Shown here: positions 35,729-46,200 of the stretch, piece after piece
Layout: each line of letters opens with the position of its first letter
How positions within the stretch are numbered: the first letter of the stretch is position 1
NCBI GenBank assembly: GCA_012103455.1
Contig: WLWT01000001.1
Coordinates: 1 to 64,000 of the forward strand
Direction of reading: 5' to 3'
Origin: Gammaproteobacteria bacterium
GTDB taxonomy: Bacteria > Pseudomonadota > Gammaproteobacteria > HK1
Length of the DNA: 64,000 bases
The notes under the pieces: model-generated
What the model was told of the DNA's origin: nothing
Seen by the model: only the letters and a program-made list of their open reading frames with translations
The model's database searches: none
Position numbers and translations under genes: made by a program

Positions 35729-36506
35729 CGGGAGCGACGGCGCGCCGGTAGCGGGCGCTGGCGATGGCGTCGGTGGGCGGCGTGATGTCCGCCTGCAGCT
35801 GCTGCAAGGCGGTGTCCACCGCCGCCGCGTGCAGCCGTTGACCCTCCAGGGCGCGTTCCAACCGCGATAAGCGAATAGGGCTAGGCGCTAGCGCCCCCGC
35901 CGCCAGGCGTACGCTGGACAGGCGTTCACCGCGCGCGCCGAAGCAAGCCGCCAGGGACAGCACGCTGACTCCCTTGGGTTGCACCCGCGCGACTTTGTGA
36001 TAGCGCAGCGTCTGTCCGGGGCGGGGCCGGTTGAACGTCACGCTGCACACTAGCTGCGGGCTGCTCTCGCCCGGCCCGCGCAGGATCGCATCGAGCGCCC
36101 CCTCGCGGGTGCCGAAGGATGCTTGCACTTGCACCCGCGCATCCAGCGCCAGTAGCGCCACGGCGAAGTCACCATAGGGCACCGGCGCGAACAAGTTGCC
36201 GCCTATGGTGGCCATCTGGCGGATGGCCGGGCCGCCCACCGCCGCCGCCACGGCGTGCAAGAAGCTGAGTTCGGGCGTTGCCAGGATCGCCGCCATGGTC
36301 ACGGCAGCGCCCAGTTCGATCCGCGAGCTATCGGTGCGTATCCGCTTGAGCGCCGGATCCGTGGTGCGAATCAAGCCGTCGAAATCGGCCGTGCCCTCAT
36401 TGATTTTACGCATTATCAGAGTGCCGCCGCCCAGCACCCGGGTACGCCTGTCTTGGTTGAGGGCGTTGGCGGCGTCGCGGGCCTGGCCGAAGGTGTGCAC
36501 CTTCAA
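35649..36506 (-). CDS. FAD subunit of the Mo-hydroxylase, last residues replaced by IS sequence
   Basis: CoxM-type FAD-binding subunit with the FAD motifs VLGGGTLIMRKINEG and the TIGGNLFAPVPYGD region. TTG 36506 (LKVHTFGQARDA), ten bases after the preceding stop, matches the family start best. ATG 36560 would overlap the SRPBCC gene by 44 bases. The natural end RYRRAVAPV is joined at 35728 to the IS630 terminal repeat and runs 26 codons into it before stopping. Only about ten native residues seem lost, so the protein might still fold. The IS could, however, break transcription to the downstream subunits. Confidence 0.82.
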   Translation of the reverse strand: MKVHTFGQARDAANALNQDRRTRVLGGGTLIMRKINEGTADFDGLIRTTDPALKRIRTDSSRIELGAAVTMAAILATPELSFLHAVAAAVGGPAIRQMATIGGNLFAPVPYGDFAVALLALDARVQVQASFGTREGALDAILRGPGESSPQLVCSVTFNRPRPGQTLRYHKVARVQPKGVSVLSLAACFGARGERLSSVRLAAGALAPSPIRLSRLERALEGQRLHAAAVDTALQQLQADITPPTDAIASARYRRAVAPVYTHHTSRCEHRCINNVKPISDSFSQ

Positions 36507-36516
36507 TGTTCGACTC

Positions 36517-36969
36517 TCAAGGGGATACTCCGGTTGCAGCGAGATGACGCTTGATGGCATCGAAACCGGCCTGGTAGATGTCCTCGCCGACCAGCGTGCG
36601 TAATTCGCGTTCCCGGCCCGGCGGCGTTATGAACGACGAGGCCCAGTGCCAAAAAGTCGCATCGCTATCGGTGACCGGCGCCAAGCGCACGTGCGCCACA
36701 TAGTTGATGAGCGGCACTGGCGTATCCAGCAGGCAATAGGTGAAAGCATGATCGCGATCGGATAAGGCCAATAACTGCTCGCGCAGCTCGGCGCCGTCGC
36801 CCAGCACGAAACGCCGTACGCAACCTACCCGATCGGCCGCCTGAGCGCGTTCTATGCGGCTGGTGGTCACCGCCGGATGCCAGTGGCCGTGGCCGTTGAA
36901 GTCGCGCAACACTGCCCACACCCGGGTGAGGGGAGCCATGACGACGGTGCTGCGCTCAACTTTGATCAT
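36517..36969 (-). CDS. SRPBCC (CoxG-like) protein 1
   Basis: 150-residue START/Bet v1-fold protein (VERSTVVMAPLTRVWAVLRD, FNGHGHWHPAVTTSRIE, GAELREQLLALSDRDHAFTY). This superfamily binds hydrophobic ligands. CoxG members anchor CO-dehydrogenase-family enzymes at the membrane. It is a paralogue of the next upstream gene. The spacer between the two contains a direct repeat (tgccaacctyggtcac twice). Start ATG 36969. Confidence 0.85.
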   Translation of the reverse strand: MIKVERSTVVMAPLTRVWAVLRDFNGHGHWHPAVTTSRIERAQAADRVGCVRRFVLGDGAELREQLLALSDRDHAFTYCLLDTPVPLINYVAHVRLAPVTDSDATFWHWASSFITPPGRERELRTLVGEDIYQAGFDAIKRHLAATGVSP

Positions 36970-36997
36970 TGCCAACCTTGGTCACTGCCAACCTCGG

Positions 36998-37444
36998 TCA
37001 CTTCATTTGGGCAGCAAAATGTCTCTTCAACGCATCGAAGCCGGCCTGAAATACCTCGCTGCCGATGGCGGCGGTCAGCCCGGCCTCGTCGTCCGCTGCG
37101 CATTCGAACTCCGCCGTCCACTCGATGAAGGTGCGATCGCCGTCGGTCACCGGCGTTAGCCGCAGGGTGGCCACATAGTCGGTCAGTGGCATGGGGGATT
37201 GGAGTATCGAGTAGGTGCAGAGGAGATCGTAATCCGACAGCGCTAGCAGTTGCTCGCGCAGCGGTGCGCCATCGGTCAACGTGAAGTTGCGCACGCAGCC
37301 CACCTGATCGGCGGCGCGGCCATCTTCGATACGGCTTCGGGCGATGGCCGGATGCCAACTCGGCAAGCCGTTAAAGTCCCTGACGCGGGCCCACACCTTC
37401 GGCGCGGGTGCGTTGATTAAGCTGGATACATAGACGCGCGCCAT
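36998..37444 (-). CDS. SRPBCC (CoxG-like) protein 2
   Basis: 148-residue START/Bet v1-fold protein with the same arrangement as the downstream gene: SSLINAPAPKVWARVRDFNG, LPSWHPAIARSRIEDG, LREQLLALSDYDLLCTYS and a C-terminal QAGFDALKRHF shared with its paralogue. The two copies probably arose by duplication in the operon. They follow the flotillin gene by 20 bases. A role as membrane anchors or ligand carriers for the Mo-hydroxylase is inferred from CoxG. Confidence 0.85.
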   Translation of the reverse strand: MARVYVSSLINAPAPKVWARVRDFNGLPSWHPAIARSRIEDGRAADQVGCVRNFTLTDGAPLREQLLALSDYDLLCTYSILQSPMPLTDYVATLRLTPVTDGDRTFIEWTAEFECAADDEAGLTAAIGSEVFQAGFDALKRHFAAQMK

Positions 37445-37464
37445 CTTTTGTTAACTCTTGGTGC

Positions 37465-40086
37465 CTATTGACTTTGGGTGGACTCGCTGTCCGCGGGCTT
37501 GGACGAAGCTTCTTCAGTGCTACGCACCCCCCGGCGCAGGCTCTCCATATCGCGCGCCTCCCGGATCAAGCCGCCCATCTTTGTGAGCGGCCCACCTGCC
37601 ATGCCGATGTCTGCCAGCAGACTGTCGATCATCGGCGCCTGCACCCGGTAGCGCAGCGCCGAGTCTATGACCTCGTCGGTCATGTTGCGGCCAGCGCCGC
37701 CCTGACCGATGCCGTCCACGTGCAGGATATTGATGCCGTCGATCTTCTCCATGGGTTTGACGCTCTCGCGCACGATACCCTCGATGCGCGCGAGCAGAGC
37801 GCGCCGGTAAATGGATAGGCGCGCTTCGTCGGTCAGCACGTTCTCCGCTTCGTTGGCCAGGCGCTGGGCTTCGGCTTGCACCACCGCCCGCACCTGGTCC
37901 GCTTCCGCGGCGATGCGCACTTGTTCCGCCTCCTTTCGCGCCAGCGCCACCTCGACCTCCCGGCGCCGCTCGGCAACCGCCTTGTCCCTGGCCGTCAGCA
38001 CCTCCTCTTCGGCCCGCACGGCCAGCGCCCGCGCGGCATCGGCCAGCGCTTGCGCCTCCGCCTGCTCCTTGGATTTCAGATAAAGCACGATGGCTTTGTC
38101 GAGTTCGGCGGTTTCCAGCGTTTCCTCGCTTTCGATCTCCAGCCGCCTGAGATCCCGCTGGCGGCCCACCCGGGCTTCGTCCAAGCCGCGATCCACGGCG
38201 ATGCGCGCCCGCTCGATCTCCTCTTGACTTTCGATCTGCGCTTCTTCCAGCGCTTGCGTGCGGGCTACTTCCAGCAACTCCAGCGCGCGGCGGCGCTGCA
38301 CGCGGGCCGCTTCCAGTTCCCGGTCCTGTTCGACATTGACTTTTTCCACCTCTACGTTGGCGGTGATCTCGGCATGACGGCGAGCGCGATCAGCTGCCGT
38401 GCGCTCCACTTCCTTGGCCGCCAAGGTGATGTCGTGATCATGCTCGGCCACGGCCACGCTGGTGCGGCTCTGAGTAGCCAGGACCGCGCGCACTTGCTCC
38501 GCCTCGATGCGCTCGCGCTGCAGCGCCGAATCGGCGGCCACCCGCGCCCGTTCCAACTTGTCGTGCAGCGCGATCTCGGTCGTCTCCAGGGCGTCGGTGC
38601 GGGCCAGATCCCGTTCGCGGGTGGCTTGCTCGAAGGCGATGCGCTGCGCTTCGATGCGCCCCTCCTGGGCGATGCGGGCCGCTTCGGTGGCCTCGCGCGC
38701 GCTGATCTCCGCCGCTTCTATGGCTTGCGCCCGTTCGATGTCGCGCCGTTGGGTTTCCTCCTCGTTGACGATGCGCGCTTCGTTGACGGCGCGCTCTTGC
38801 TCGAGACGCGCCCGTTCGGTGGCTTCGCGCGCCGCGATCTCGGCCGCTTCCAGCGTCTGGCTGCGCTCGATGTCGCGCCGCTGGGTCTGTTCTTCGTTTT
38901 CGATGCGCGCTTGATTGACCGCGCCTTCCTGTTCGATGCGGGCGCGCTCGCTGGCTTCGCGCGCCGCGATCTCGCTGGCTTCAATGGCCCGCGCCCGTTC
39001 GATGTCGCGCTGCTGGGTTGCTTTCTCGTTCTCGATGCGCGCTTCGGCGATGGCCCGTTCTTGCTCGATGCGGGCTTTTTCGGTGGCTTGGCGGGCGCTG
39101 ATCTCCGCTGCTTCGATGGACTTGGCCCGTTCTATTTCACGGCGTTGGGTGTCTTCTTCATTGGTGATGCGGGCTTCGGCAATAGCCCGCTCCTGCTCGA
39201 TGCGGGCTTTCTCGGTTTGCTCGCGGGCTTCGATCTGCGCCTGCTCCGCTTCGGTCTCCCGCGACACCCGCTGCCGGGTGACCTCGGCCCGCTGCGCCGC
39301 CCGCCGCGCCTCTAGTTCGCGTTCCTGCTCCAGGCGGGCGATTTCGCTTTCCCGATCGATATCCAGCGCCTCGCGTTCCGCCGCCAAGTTGCGGGTGCGG
39401 ATCTTGATCATCGATTCTTGCTCGATGTCGTTGCGTAGTTTGCGGCGTGACTCGATCTCTTCGATGAGCTTGGTCAAGCCTTCCGCGTCGAAGCGGTTGG
39501 AGGGGTTGAAGTACTCCAGATCGGTCTGGTCCAGATCGGTGATGGCCACCGATTCCACTTCAAGGCCGTTTTGCGACAACGCATCGTAAGTGAGCGCGGC
39601 CACCTGCGACACGTAATCACTGCGCTGCTCATGCATCTCTTCCAGCGTCATGCCAGCGGCTACGGCGCGCAGTGCGCTGATGAATTTACCGGCCAGCAAT
39701 TCGTGTAAGCGCTCTTGGGCCATGGTGCGCTTGCCCAAGGTGGCGGCGGCCAGGGAGACGGCCTCGACCTTGGGCGCCACCCGGACGTAGAACTCGGCCA
39801 CCACATCGACGCGCATGCGGTCCGCGGTGATCAGGGCGCCGTCTTTTTCCCGCACGATTTCGAGTTGCAAGACGTTCATGTTCACCGGCGTGACGTCGTG
39901 CACGATGGGGATGACGAAGGCGCCGCCGTTGATGACCACTTTCTCGCCTAGAAACCCCGTGCGTACGAACGAGGTTTCCTTGGACGAGCGCTGGTACAGC
40001 CAGTTCATCAAGTAGACGGCTATGGCGATGACGATGATCGCAACGATGAGCCACAGTACGATTTGGCCGATGAGCTGCGCGGACAT
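37465..40086 (-). CDS. oversized flotillin-family protein with 44-residue repeats
   Basis: Flotillins are membrane-scaffold proteins of the SPFH class. Here an N-terminal membrane helix (residues 5-30) is followed by an SPFH domain (VRTGFLGEKVVINGGAFVIP; DRMRVDVVAEFYVRV; ...SQNGLEVESVAITDLDQT), a very long charged coiled coil (about 210-740), and the flotillin C-terminal segment. At 873 residues it is considerably longer than common bacterial flotillins (roughly 500-700). The extra length comes largely from five direct 44-residue units (294-513). The ribosome-binding site gaggaaa lies before ATG 40086. It is the first intact gene of the Mo-hydroxylase operon, an unusual context. Confidence 0.88.
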   Translation of the reverse strand: MSAQLIGQIVLWLIVAIIVIAIAVYLMNWLYQRSSKETSFVRTGFLGEKVVINGGAFVIPIVHDVTPVNMNVLQLEIVREKDGALITADRMRVDVVAEFYVRVAPKVEAVSLAAATLGKRTMAQERLHELLAGKFISALRAVAAGMTLEEMHEQRSDYVSQVAALTYDALSQNGLEVESVAITDLDQTDLEYFNPSNRFDAEGLTKLIEEIESRRKLRNDIEQESMIKIRTRNLAAEREALDIDRESEIARLEQERELEARRAAQRAEVTRQRVSRETEAEQAQIEAREQTEKARIEQERAIAEARITNEEDTQRREIERAKSIEAAEISARQATEKARIEQERAIAEARIENEKATQQRDIERARAIEASEIAAREASERARIEQEGAVNQARIENEEQTQRRDIERSQTLEAAEIAAREATERARLEQERAVNEARIVNEEETQRRDIERAQAIEAAEISAREATEAARIAQEGRIEAQRIAFEQATRERDLARTDALETTEIALHDKLERARVAADSALQRERIEAEQVRAVLATQSRTSVAVAEHDHDITLAAKEVERTAADRARRHAEITANVEVEKVNVEQDRELEAARVQRRRALELLEVARTQALEEAQIESQEEIERARIAVDRGLDEARVGRQRDLRRLEIESEETLETAELDKAIVLYLKSKEQAEAQALADAARALAVRAEEEVLTARDKAVAERRREVEVALARKEAEQVRIAAEADQVRAVVQAEAQRLANEAENVLTDEARLSIYRRALLARIEGIVRESVKPMEKIDGINILHVDGIGQGGAGRNMTDEVIDSALRYRVQAPMIDSLLADIGMAGGPLTKMGGLIREARDMESLRRGVRSTEEASSKPADSESTQSQ
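38548..39207. repeat. five 132-bp repeats in the flotillin gene
   Basis: Each unit encodes 44 residues beginning ARIEQERAIAEARI and ending EISAREATER, with increasing divergence in unit five. 44 is four times eleven, matching a hendecad (right-handed) coiled-coil period. Confidence 0.9.
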
Positions 40087-40125
40087 GGTGGTTTCCTCGT
40101 CTTTGCCTAGTAGTGGTTATAGGGC

Positions 40126-40288
40126 CTATGGTGTGCCGATGGCTTTGAACCGGGCGGTTTGCTCGATGAGCGCGGTCTCCGCCGGCAAGCGCTCCATGGA
40201 GGAGGCGCCGTAGAAGCCGTGGCAGTGTTGCGTGTTGCGCAAGATATAACGCGCATCGTCCGGTTGCGAAACCGGGCCGCCGTGTACT
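40126..40288 (-). pseudogene. C-terminal remnant of a phosphoenolpyruvate-hydrolase-like TIM-barrel gene
   Basis: The frame before the TAG at 40126-40128 reads [20 protein letters not shown], then [20 protein letters not shown]. This is the end of the PEP_hydrolase-like family, often fused or linked to Tm-1-like ATP-binding proteins. The gene is cut at 40288 by an IS5 end. It would have been the operon member upstream of the flotillin gene. Confidence 0.75.
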
Positions 40289-40498
40289 AGGACGTGTTAA
40301 CACTATTCAACGCCTGCACGATAAGGGCGAAGTGGATAAAAAACATAAAGGGCATCTATAAAATTACGATTTTGACATTTCGCTAGAGCATAAGTGACTG
40401 ATTTTATTGATTATCAGATTTCAGAATGTGAATTATTAGAGGTCCCCTAAAGACAACATCCAGTTTGTCGAAGCGTGTAAAGATTCGACGAAATCCCT
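40287..40498 (-). mobile_element. mosaic of IS5 right end and ISKra4 left end
   Basis: 40287-40346 is the inverted right end of the IS5 element (ctaggacgtgttaac, then the codons for its C terminus). 40347 to about 40446 matches the left end of the ISKra4-type element also seen near 51950-52015 (gggcatctataaaattacg). 40447-40498 returns to IS5 sequence (tttgtcgaagcgtgtaaaga). Nested insertions explain the order. Confidence 0.7.
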
Positions 40499-41655
40499 AA
40501 TGCAGGTTATTTTGCTGCTGAACAAACCCTTCAAACAGTTTGATACCGATGGCTCTCCAATCATTTTGGCTGACCTCAAAAGGGCTTTACCACAAAACCT
40601 ATCAAACTCAGTGGGGTGAGGCCAAGGTGGATCGCCACGTTTATCAATCAACCAAAGGTGGTCGCCAATATTGTCCATTGGAAAAAGACGCAAAAATCTT
40701 TCTAACGGCAACACCCGGCTTTATCAAGTTGCTTTCTTGTCAATACACAGAACTGGGCTCTAGTCGAGTCTTATTTGATTTGCAGCAATGTCATGGTCGG
40801 AGCATAGCGAGAAGCTATTTGAAATCTATCGGTGACGCAGTGGGAGCCGTCGCCCAAGCGAAAGAACAGGCATGGACGTATGCTCCGCTGGAATTAGCTA
40901 AACCGGTTAAGAGCGTGAGTGTTGGCATAGATGGGATCTGCAAGTTGTTAACTAAAGGCGGTTGGCACGAGTCAATGGTGGGGACTATAAGTCTTTATGA
41001 TCGCGAAGGGCAAAGACTGCATACCATCCAAATGGGGGCTACACCGGAATATGGCAAGAAGAAGTTTTACGGTCGATTTGATCAAGAGTTATCGAAGGTC
41101 AAGGAGCGATATCCCAAGGCAAGCTATGTTGCCATAACTGATGGAGCGAGAAGCAATTGGTCTTATTTGAGGTCTAGAACTGATCGACAGTGGGTGGATT
41201 TTTGGCATGCTGTGGGTTATCTGGGCCAAGCCGCCGATGCGCTATTTTCGGGAAAAAGACAGGGTGTTGCACGTAAAGAGTGGCTTGACCAAGCGTGTCA
41301 TCGACTTAAAAGCCAATCGGGTTCAGCGACCCGGCTATACAATGAGCTAAAAGAGCACCTTGAGAGTGGGTCGTTTAAAAAGACCGATAAAGAGCACTTA
41401 TTAACATCGGTTACTTATTTTAAAAATAACCAATCCAAGATGCATTATTCTCGACCTCAGTCAGACCATTTACCGATCGGGTCGGGTGTGACTGAAGCGG
41501 CTTGTAAGACATGGGTTAAGCAGCGCCTATGCAACTCAGGGATGCGCTGGAAGGAGGCTGGGGCTCAAGCCATTCTGTCATTGCGTGGGTTGGCCCACAC
41601 GGATGCTCGTTGGGATCAATTTTGGCGTAAGCTCGATCAATATGGGTTTGATTGA
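40499..41655 (+). pseudogene. ISKra4-family transposase, 5' truncated
   Basis: The open frame (start codon at 40540 only nominal) contains the family core: VSVGIDGICKLLTKGGWHES, YVAITDGARSNWSYLRSRTD, VDFWHAVGYLGQAADALFSG, and the C-terminal SDHLPIGSGVTEAACKTWVK. The catalytic domain is complete to the stop at 41655, but the N terminus is replaced by rearranged IS DNA, so the protein is probably inactive. Confidence 0.75.
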
Positions 41656-41697
41656 GCCGCTTAAGTACATCATATTAAAAGCACATCCTCCTAGTCG

Positions 41698-42811
41698 ATG
41701 CGAAAGTCCCGATTTCAGTGAGTCACAGAGCATGGCCATCCTCAAAGAGGCTGACGCTGACATGAAGGTGGCCGAACTGTGCCGTAAGCGCGGTATCTCT
41801 GATGCCACGTCCTACAACTGGAAGAGCCAGTATGGCGCGATGGACGCCTCAGAACTCAAGCGCAACAGGGAGTGAGAATCTGACAATGCCCGGCTCAAGC
41901 GACTCTATGTAGAACTGGCGCTGGAGAATGCGCCGATGAAGGACCTCATTGCAAAAAAGTTCTAACACCAACGCAGAAACGAGATGCAGCACAGTGCTTG
42001 GTGGGCGAGCATCACATGGCTGTGGCAGGCGCTTGTCGCTGCATGGCCTTGTCTCGCTCGGCCTTCTACCGTGAGCCGCAGCCCTAGACGGTCCGTGACG
42101 CGGAAGTTATCAAGGCGCTATCAGCCCGGGTCAAAGACCGGCCAACACGTGGGTTCTGGGAAGGCTACAAGTTGCTCAAGCGCCAAGGCTAGGAGTGCAA
42201 TCATAAGCGCGTTGACCGCGTTTATCGGCCAATGGGGCTCAACCGGCATCGACCGGCGAGGAGGCGCTTACCCAAGCCAGAGCAGGTACCGCTGTTTGTT
42301 ACCAAGCAGCCCGACACCGTCGGGTCGGCTGACTTCATATCCAGCACGCTCATTGCTGGGCGGCAGTTTCGAACATTCAATGGGGTCGATGACTGCAACC
42401 GTGAGGGGGTCCCCATCGAAGTCGATACTTCTATCACTGCCATGCGAGTGGTACGCCTGTTTGAACGTCCTAGCGAGCAGCCGAGCGCTGCCCCAGGTCA
42501 TCCGTACCGACAACGGGCCGGAGTTTCTCGCCGAGGCGTTCACCCGATGGGCCAAGGACCACGGTGTAGCTCTCCAGTACATCCCACCCGGGCAGCCTAA
42601 TCAGAACGCTTACATTGAGCGATTCAATCGCACGTACCGTGAGGAACTGCTCGACCGGTATTGGTTCACCTCGCTCGATGATGTTCGAGAAGCCACGTAC
42701 TGGTGGATGCGCGAGTACAACGAACCGCGACCTCACGGCGCGCTGGGCGACATGACACCCAAAGAATATCTTCACCTCGCCAGAGCCTCTAATTTACAAC
42801 TGTCCTCTTGA
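41698..42811 (+). pseudogene. IS3-family (IS407-like) element, both ORFs broken
   Basis: orfA: ATG 41698 starts the family N terminus but shifts frame within the first codons, then reads AILKEADADMKVAELCRKRG and stops early at 41875. orfB pieces: RPTRGFWEGYKLLKRQG before a TAG near 42192, a VYRPMGLNRHRPARRRLPKP stretch in another frame, and an intact C-terminal integrase block (IRTDNGPEFLAEAFTRWAKD, then ERFNRTYREELLDRYWFTSL) to 42811. Several shifts and stops, non-functional. Confidence 0.85.
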
Positions 42812-42931
42812 CGGGGAACTTACGTATGGGGTCCATCATAGTAGGGAACGGCGCACCTTGATTGGGCACGGATAGCCCAGCGGCCATTTACACATAGCGC
42901 TGATTATACGGTGAAGCGCATTATATTTTTG

Positions 42932-43234
42932 CTACTGGCGTCTGAAAACTAATCTTTTCCCAAAGCCAGGCCATGACTGTATGTCCTCGACATCAGAATG
43001 AACACTTTTGATTAGATACTTACCATCTGTAAGAACGTCCAACTCAAATTTAATGTCTTCGATGTCTTCCTGATTCACGTTCTTTCTAGTTTCATGCAGG
43101 AAATATAAAAGTATATCCGTTTCAATAATCTCAAAGGAAATTGCGCGCATATCCTTAGAAAGGAGCCCGAGTAAAGCCTGCATGACTTGTAATGCAACTG
43201 TGTTCTCTACAGTTAGCGCAGCAGATTTTGTCAT
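42932..43234 (-). CDS. putative immunity protein for the TpsA/CdiA-like toxin
   Basis: Hundred-residue protein, mostly helical with acidic stretches (VNQEDIEDIKFELDVLTDG). I recognise no family. Its start overlaps the stop of the giant exoprotein gene by four bases, the classical position of a cdiI-type immunity gene. AT-rich codon use matches tpsA and differs from the GC-rich neighbours. The assignment rests on position alone. Confidence 0.55.
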   Translation of the reverse strand: MTKSAALTVENTVALQVMQALLGLLSKDMRAISFEIIETDILLYFLHETRKNVNQEDIEDIKFELDVLTDGKYLIKSVHSDVEDIQSWPGFGKRLVFRRQ

Positions 43235-46200
43235 GGCGTCCAGTTCGGATTCGCTGGAACGACACTCGGGCTCTTAGTTCCTTTTATGAAAAAAACATTT
43301 GTCGCTTGATCCACATAACCAGCACCAGGGTTGTTGTTGAATCCTTGAACGCTCCGTGTTCTGACTACAATATTCCCACTCCGAGTTACACCAAGAACTT
43401 CTGCTAATCCGCTGTGAAAGTCGTTAAGCACCTGCTGTGCATCCGACCCTGATCGGAAGTATCCCCCGTCATTATATAAAGAGCTGCTTTGTACATGACG
43501 AGCTTGGCGCTGGGTACTAATAGTCGTTCTGACCGCAGCTCTGTCTATTGTATTCCCTGCCGAATCAACAATAAATCTGGCGGGTGCTCCCCTCTCTGGT
43601 TCAACAGACAGTTTTCTAGTTTTTCTGAGTTGCTTGAGTGCCTTAATTGAGCCAGCCGTTACAAAGATGGAGGCGATTTTTGCACCACCCTTGATTTGGT
43701 TGCGAGTATGCTCCGGAATTTCATTCCAGCGTCTTGAAACCTTGTTTCCAGTTGCGTCATCCACATAAGTGATGGTCGCATCAATGGCTTCTCCGGTGGC
43801 TTCCACAACATCCAGTACGGCAGCGGTTTGTTCAGGATATTCGGTTGCGGACCATTCAACGGCTGCGCTGGTGCCCGCGGCAACGGCTTGACCAAGAGGA
43901 TCATCGCCTGATCCGATAACAGCAAGTCCTTCAAGGGGATCACCATCCCCTGAATAAGTCGTATAACCGATGATGGCGGCGATGACGCCAATGCATATCC
44001 CCCCGCATAGCGCATTGTTCTGGGCAGCGTTCCCACCGGTAAGGGCGGCTGTATCGACATCACCGCCAGCAACCGCAACGGCTAAACCACTTGCCAGACG
44101 GGCAACATTAACGCCAGCATCCTGATATTCGTTCAACTCCTGTAAAAGTTGCTCTTTAGAAACTTCACCTGAACGCGCATCCTCCGCGCGTTTTTCCAGC
44201 CAGTCGGCCAATCGCGCCTTGGTGATCAGGCCCACTGTCTCGCCCACCACACCGCCTGCTGCACCCGAGCCACAATCACCCGAAGCGGCTGCACCCACCA
44301 CACATCCAAGTGCCGCATGAGCAATCAACTGACCGGCCGTATTGAGATGACCATCATCAACGGCAGTGCCAATCTCCTGCGCGGCGTTCTCGCCGATGAC
44401 GCTCGCCGCCTCCATTCTGAGCGCGGCGATGAGATTTGCATCCAACTGGCCGCCTTCGATAGCGGTGGAGACGCCCGCGTTGACCGTGGTACGGATAAGG
44501 CCACGCTGAATATCCTGTGCCACACGATCTGCCAGCGAAGCCGTTTGGGGAAGATCGATGCCAATGTCCGCAACATCGCTGATGTGGGCGGTGAGGCCCG
44601 TTGCCACCATGGCTGTTGCCAAAGAACGTAGTGAAGCGGATGAGCCAAGGGTTTCCAGTGCGGCACCCAGATCACCCTTGTTATTGATAAGCGCGATGCT
44701 CGCCTGTTTGGCCAGCGAGTTCAGTCCCGCCTGAAGGGCGGCTTGCACGACACCTTCGGCTGCAAAGCCAAGCCCCTGGGCAAGGGTTGCTGAAAGGCTG
44801 GAGAGTGCCCCGCCACTGACTGCACCCACCACAAGAGAGACGAAGGCAGCGCCGGCTTCAGTCAGTCCCTGATTTTCGTAATCCCAAGTGTCGAATCGCG
44901 CCTGAACTTCAACCCAGTCTACGCGTGGGTCATTTTTGAGCCCGCCGATCCACTCTAGTCCGGGCGATTGGGCAAGCTGGTCAATAGAGGCGTTCAGATC
45001 GCCAGTCTTTTGATACTCTACAACAAGGCCTTTTCCTGCATTGATCGTGAGACCGCCGCCGGCCTCGATTGCAACAGGCTTGATGGTTTCCCTGACGTAC
45101 CCCTGGTCGCTTTCATTCCACCAGAAGATATCTTCTTCACGCCGTTCATCACGTTCAAATTCGGAATCGGTTTCTGTGAGAAGTGCGATTTTGCCCTCTT
45201 CGGCTAAGAACGTTGTTTGTTCTTCGCTGGCAAGTCTGGAAGCTTTTACTGTAATACCTTCTTTTTGGGCGGTGATGGTTAAAGCACCGCTTGCCTCAAT
45301 GTCTGAACCTCGAGTCTGCGTTGAAGCGGATTGTCTGCGAATGTGGGTTTCGGTTCCAAGCAGACCACTTGTCTTGAGGTCAAGCTTCAGATCTTTGGAT
45401 TGTTGGTCCTGAACAGCGACGATATCGATACCGCCGGTCGCAGTGATAGTTGTGTCTTTCCCTGAAGAAGTGTCCACGCCTCTTAACGTGACATCCCCGC
45501 CGGAATCGAGGGTGAGTGCTTCACCTGCATGAATGCCAACCAGTCGATGGGTGAGGGAGGATCTGCGATCATAGCCCCCTTTGAATTCATCCTTGGCAAG
45601 ACGCTCGATTTCAAGCGCACCGAGTGCAACCGCTTTTCTCGCATCCAGTGTGGTCGAACCGCCTGAGCTGAATTGTCCACCCGTTGAAGCAATGGTTCCT
45701 TCAGCGTCCAATAACAAATCGCCGCGTGCCTGAATACGGGCGATTAGCTGATTGCGGTCGGTAAACCCGTTGCTACGCCGGTCACGGGTTTTAGCCGTAT
45801 CGTTCAGGATATCATCGGCTTTGATCGTCACGTTGTCGCCGGATACCGTGCCGGAGTTGTTGGAAAACAACTTGCCACCGTTGATCACGATATCCGCATT
45901 GGCAAACAGCCCACCGCCCTGACTGAGCACGGCATCATTGGCCGTCACATTCAGACCATCATGGCCTGTCATATCGCCCGAGTTGAACAGTGTGGCCACT
46001 TGCACATTAGCCTGACCAGCCTTGATCTGCGCACTTGCAAAATTGACGTTATCCAACGTGGATGAGGCAAGATAAACGCGTGGCACCCAAACGGATTGCC
46101 CACCAACAACACGCGCTTCAAGCCATGTGATGTCCTGTGTCAGCCGCGCAACCTGAGCAGGCGTCAAGGCCACACCCAATGTAAGCCCGAGACTTTGCCG

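Noticed and set aside
37876..39315. A 479-codon open frame on the plus strand opposite the flotillin gene.
   Set aside because: It mirrors the GC-rich repeated coiled-coil codons, matches no family, and disappears where the repeat code changes. Shadow ORF.
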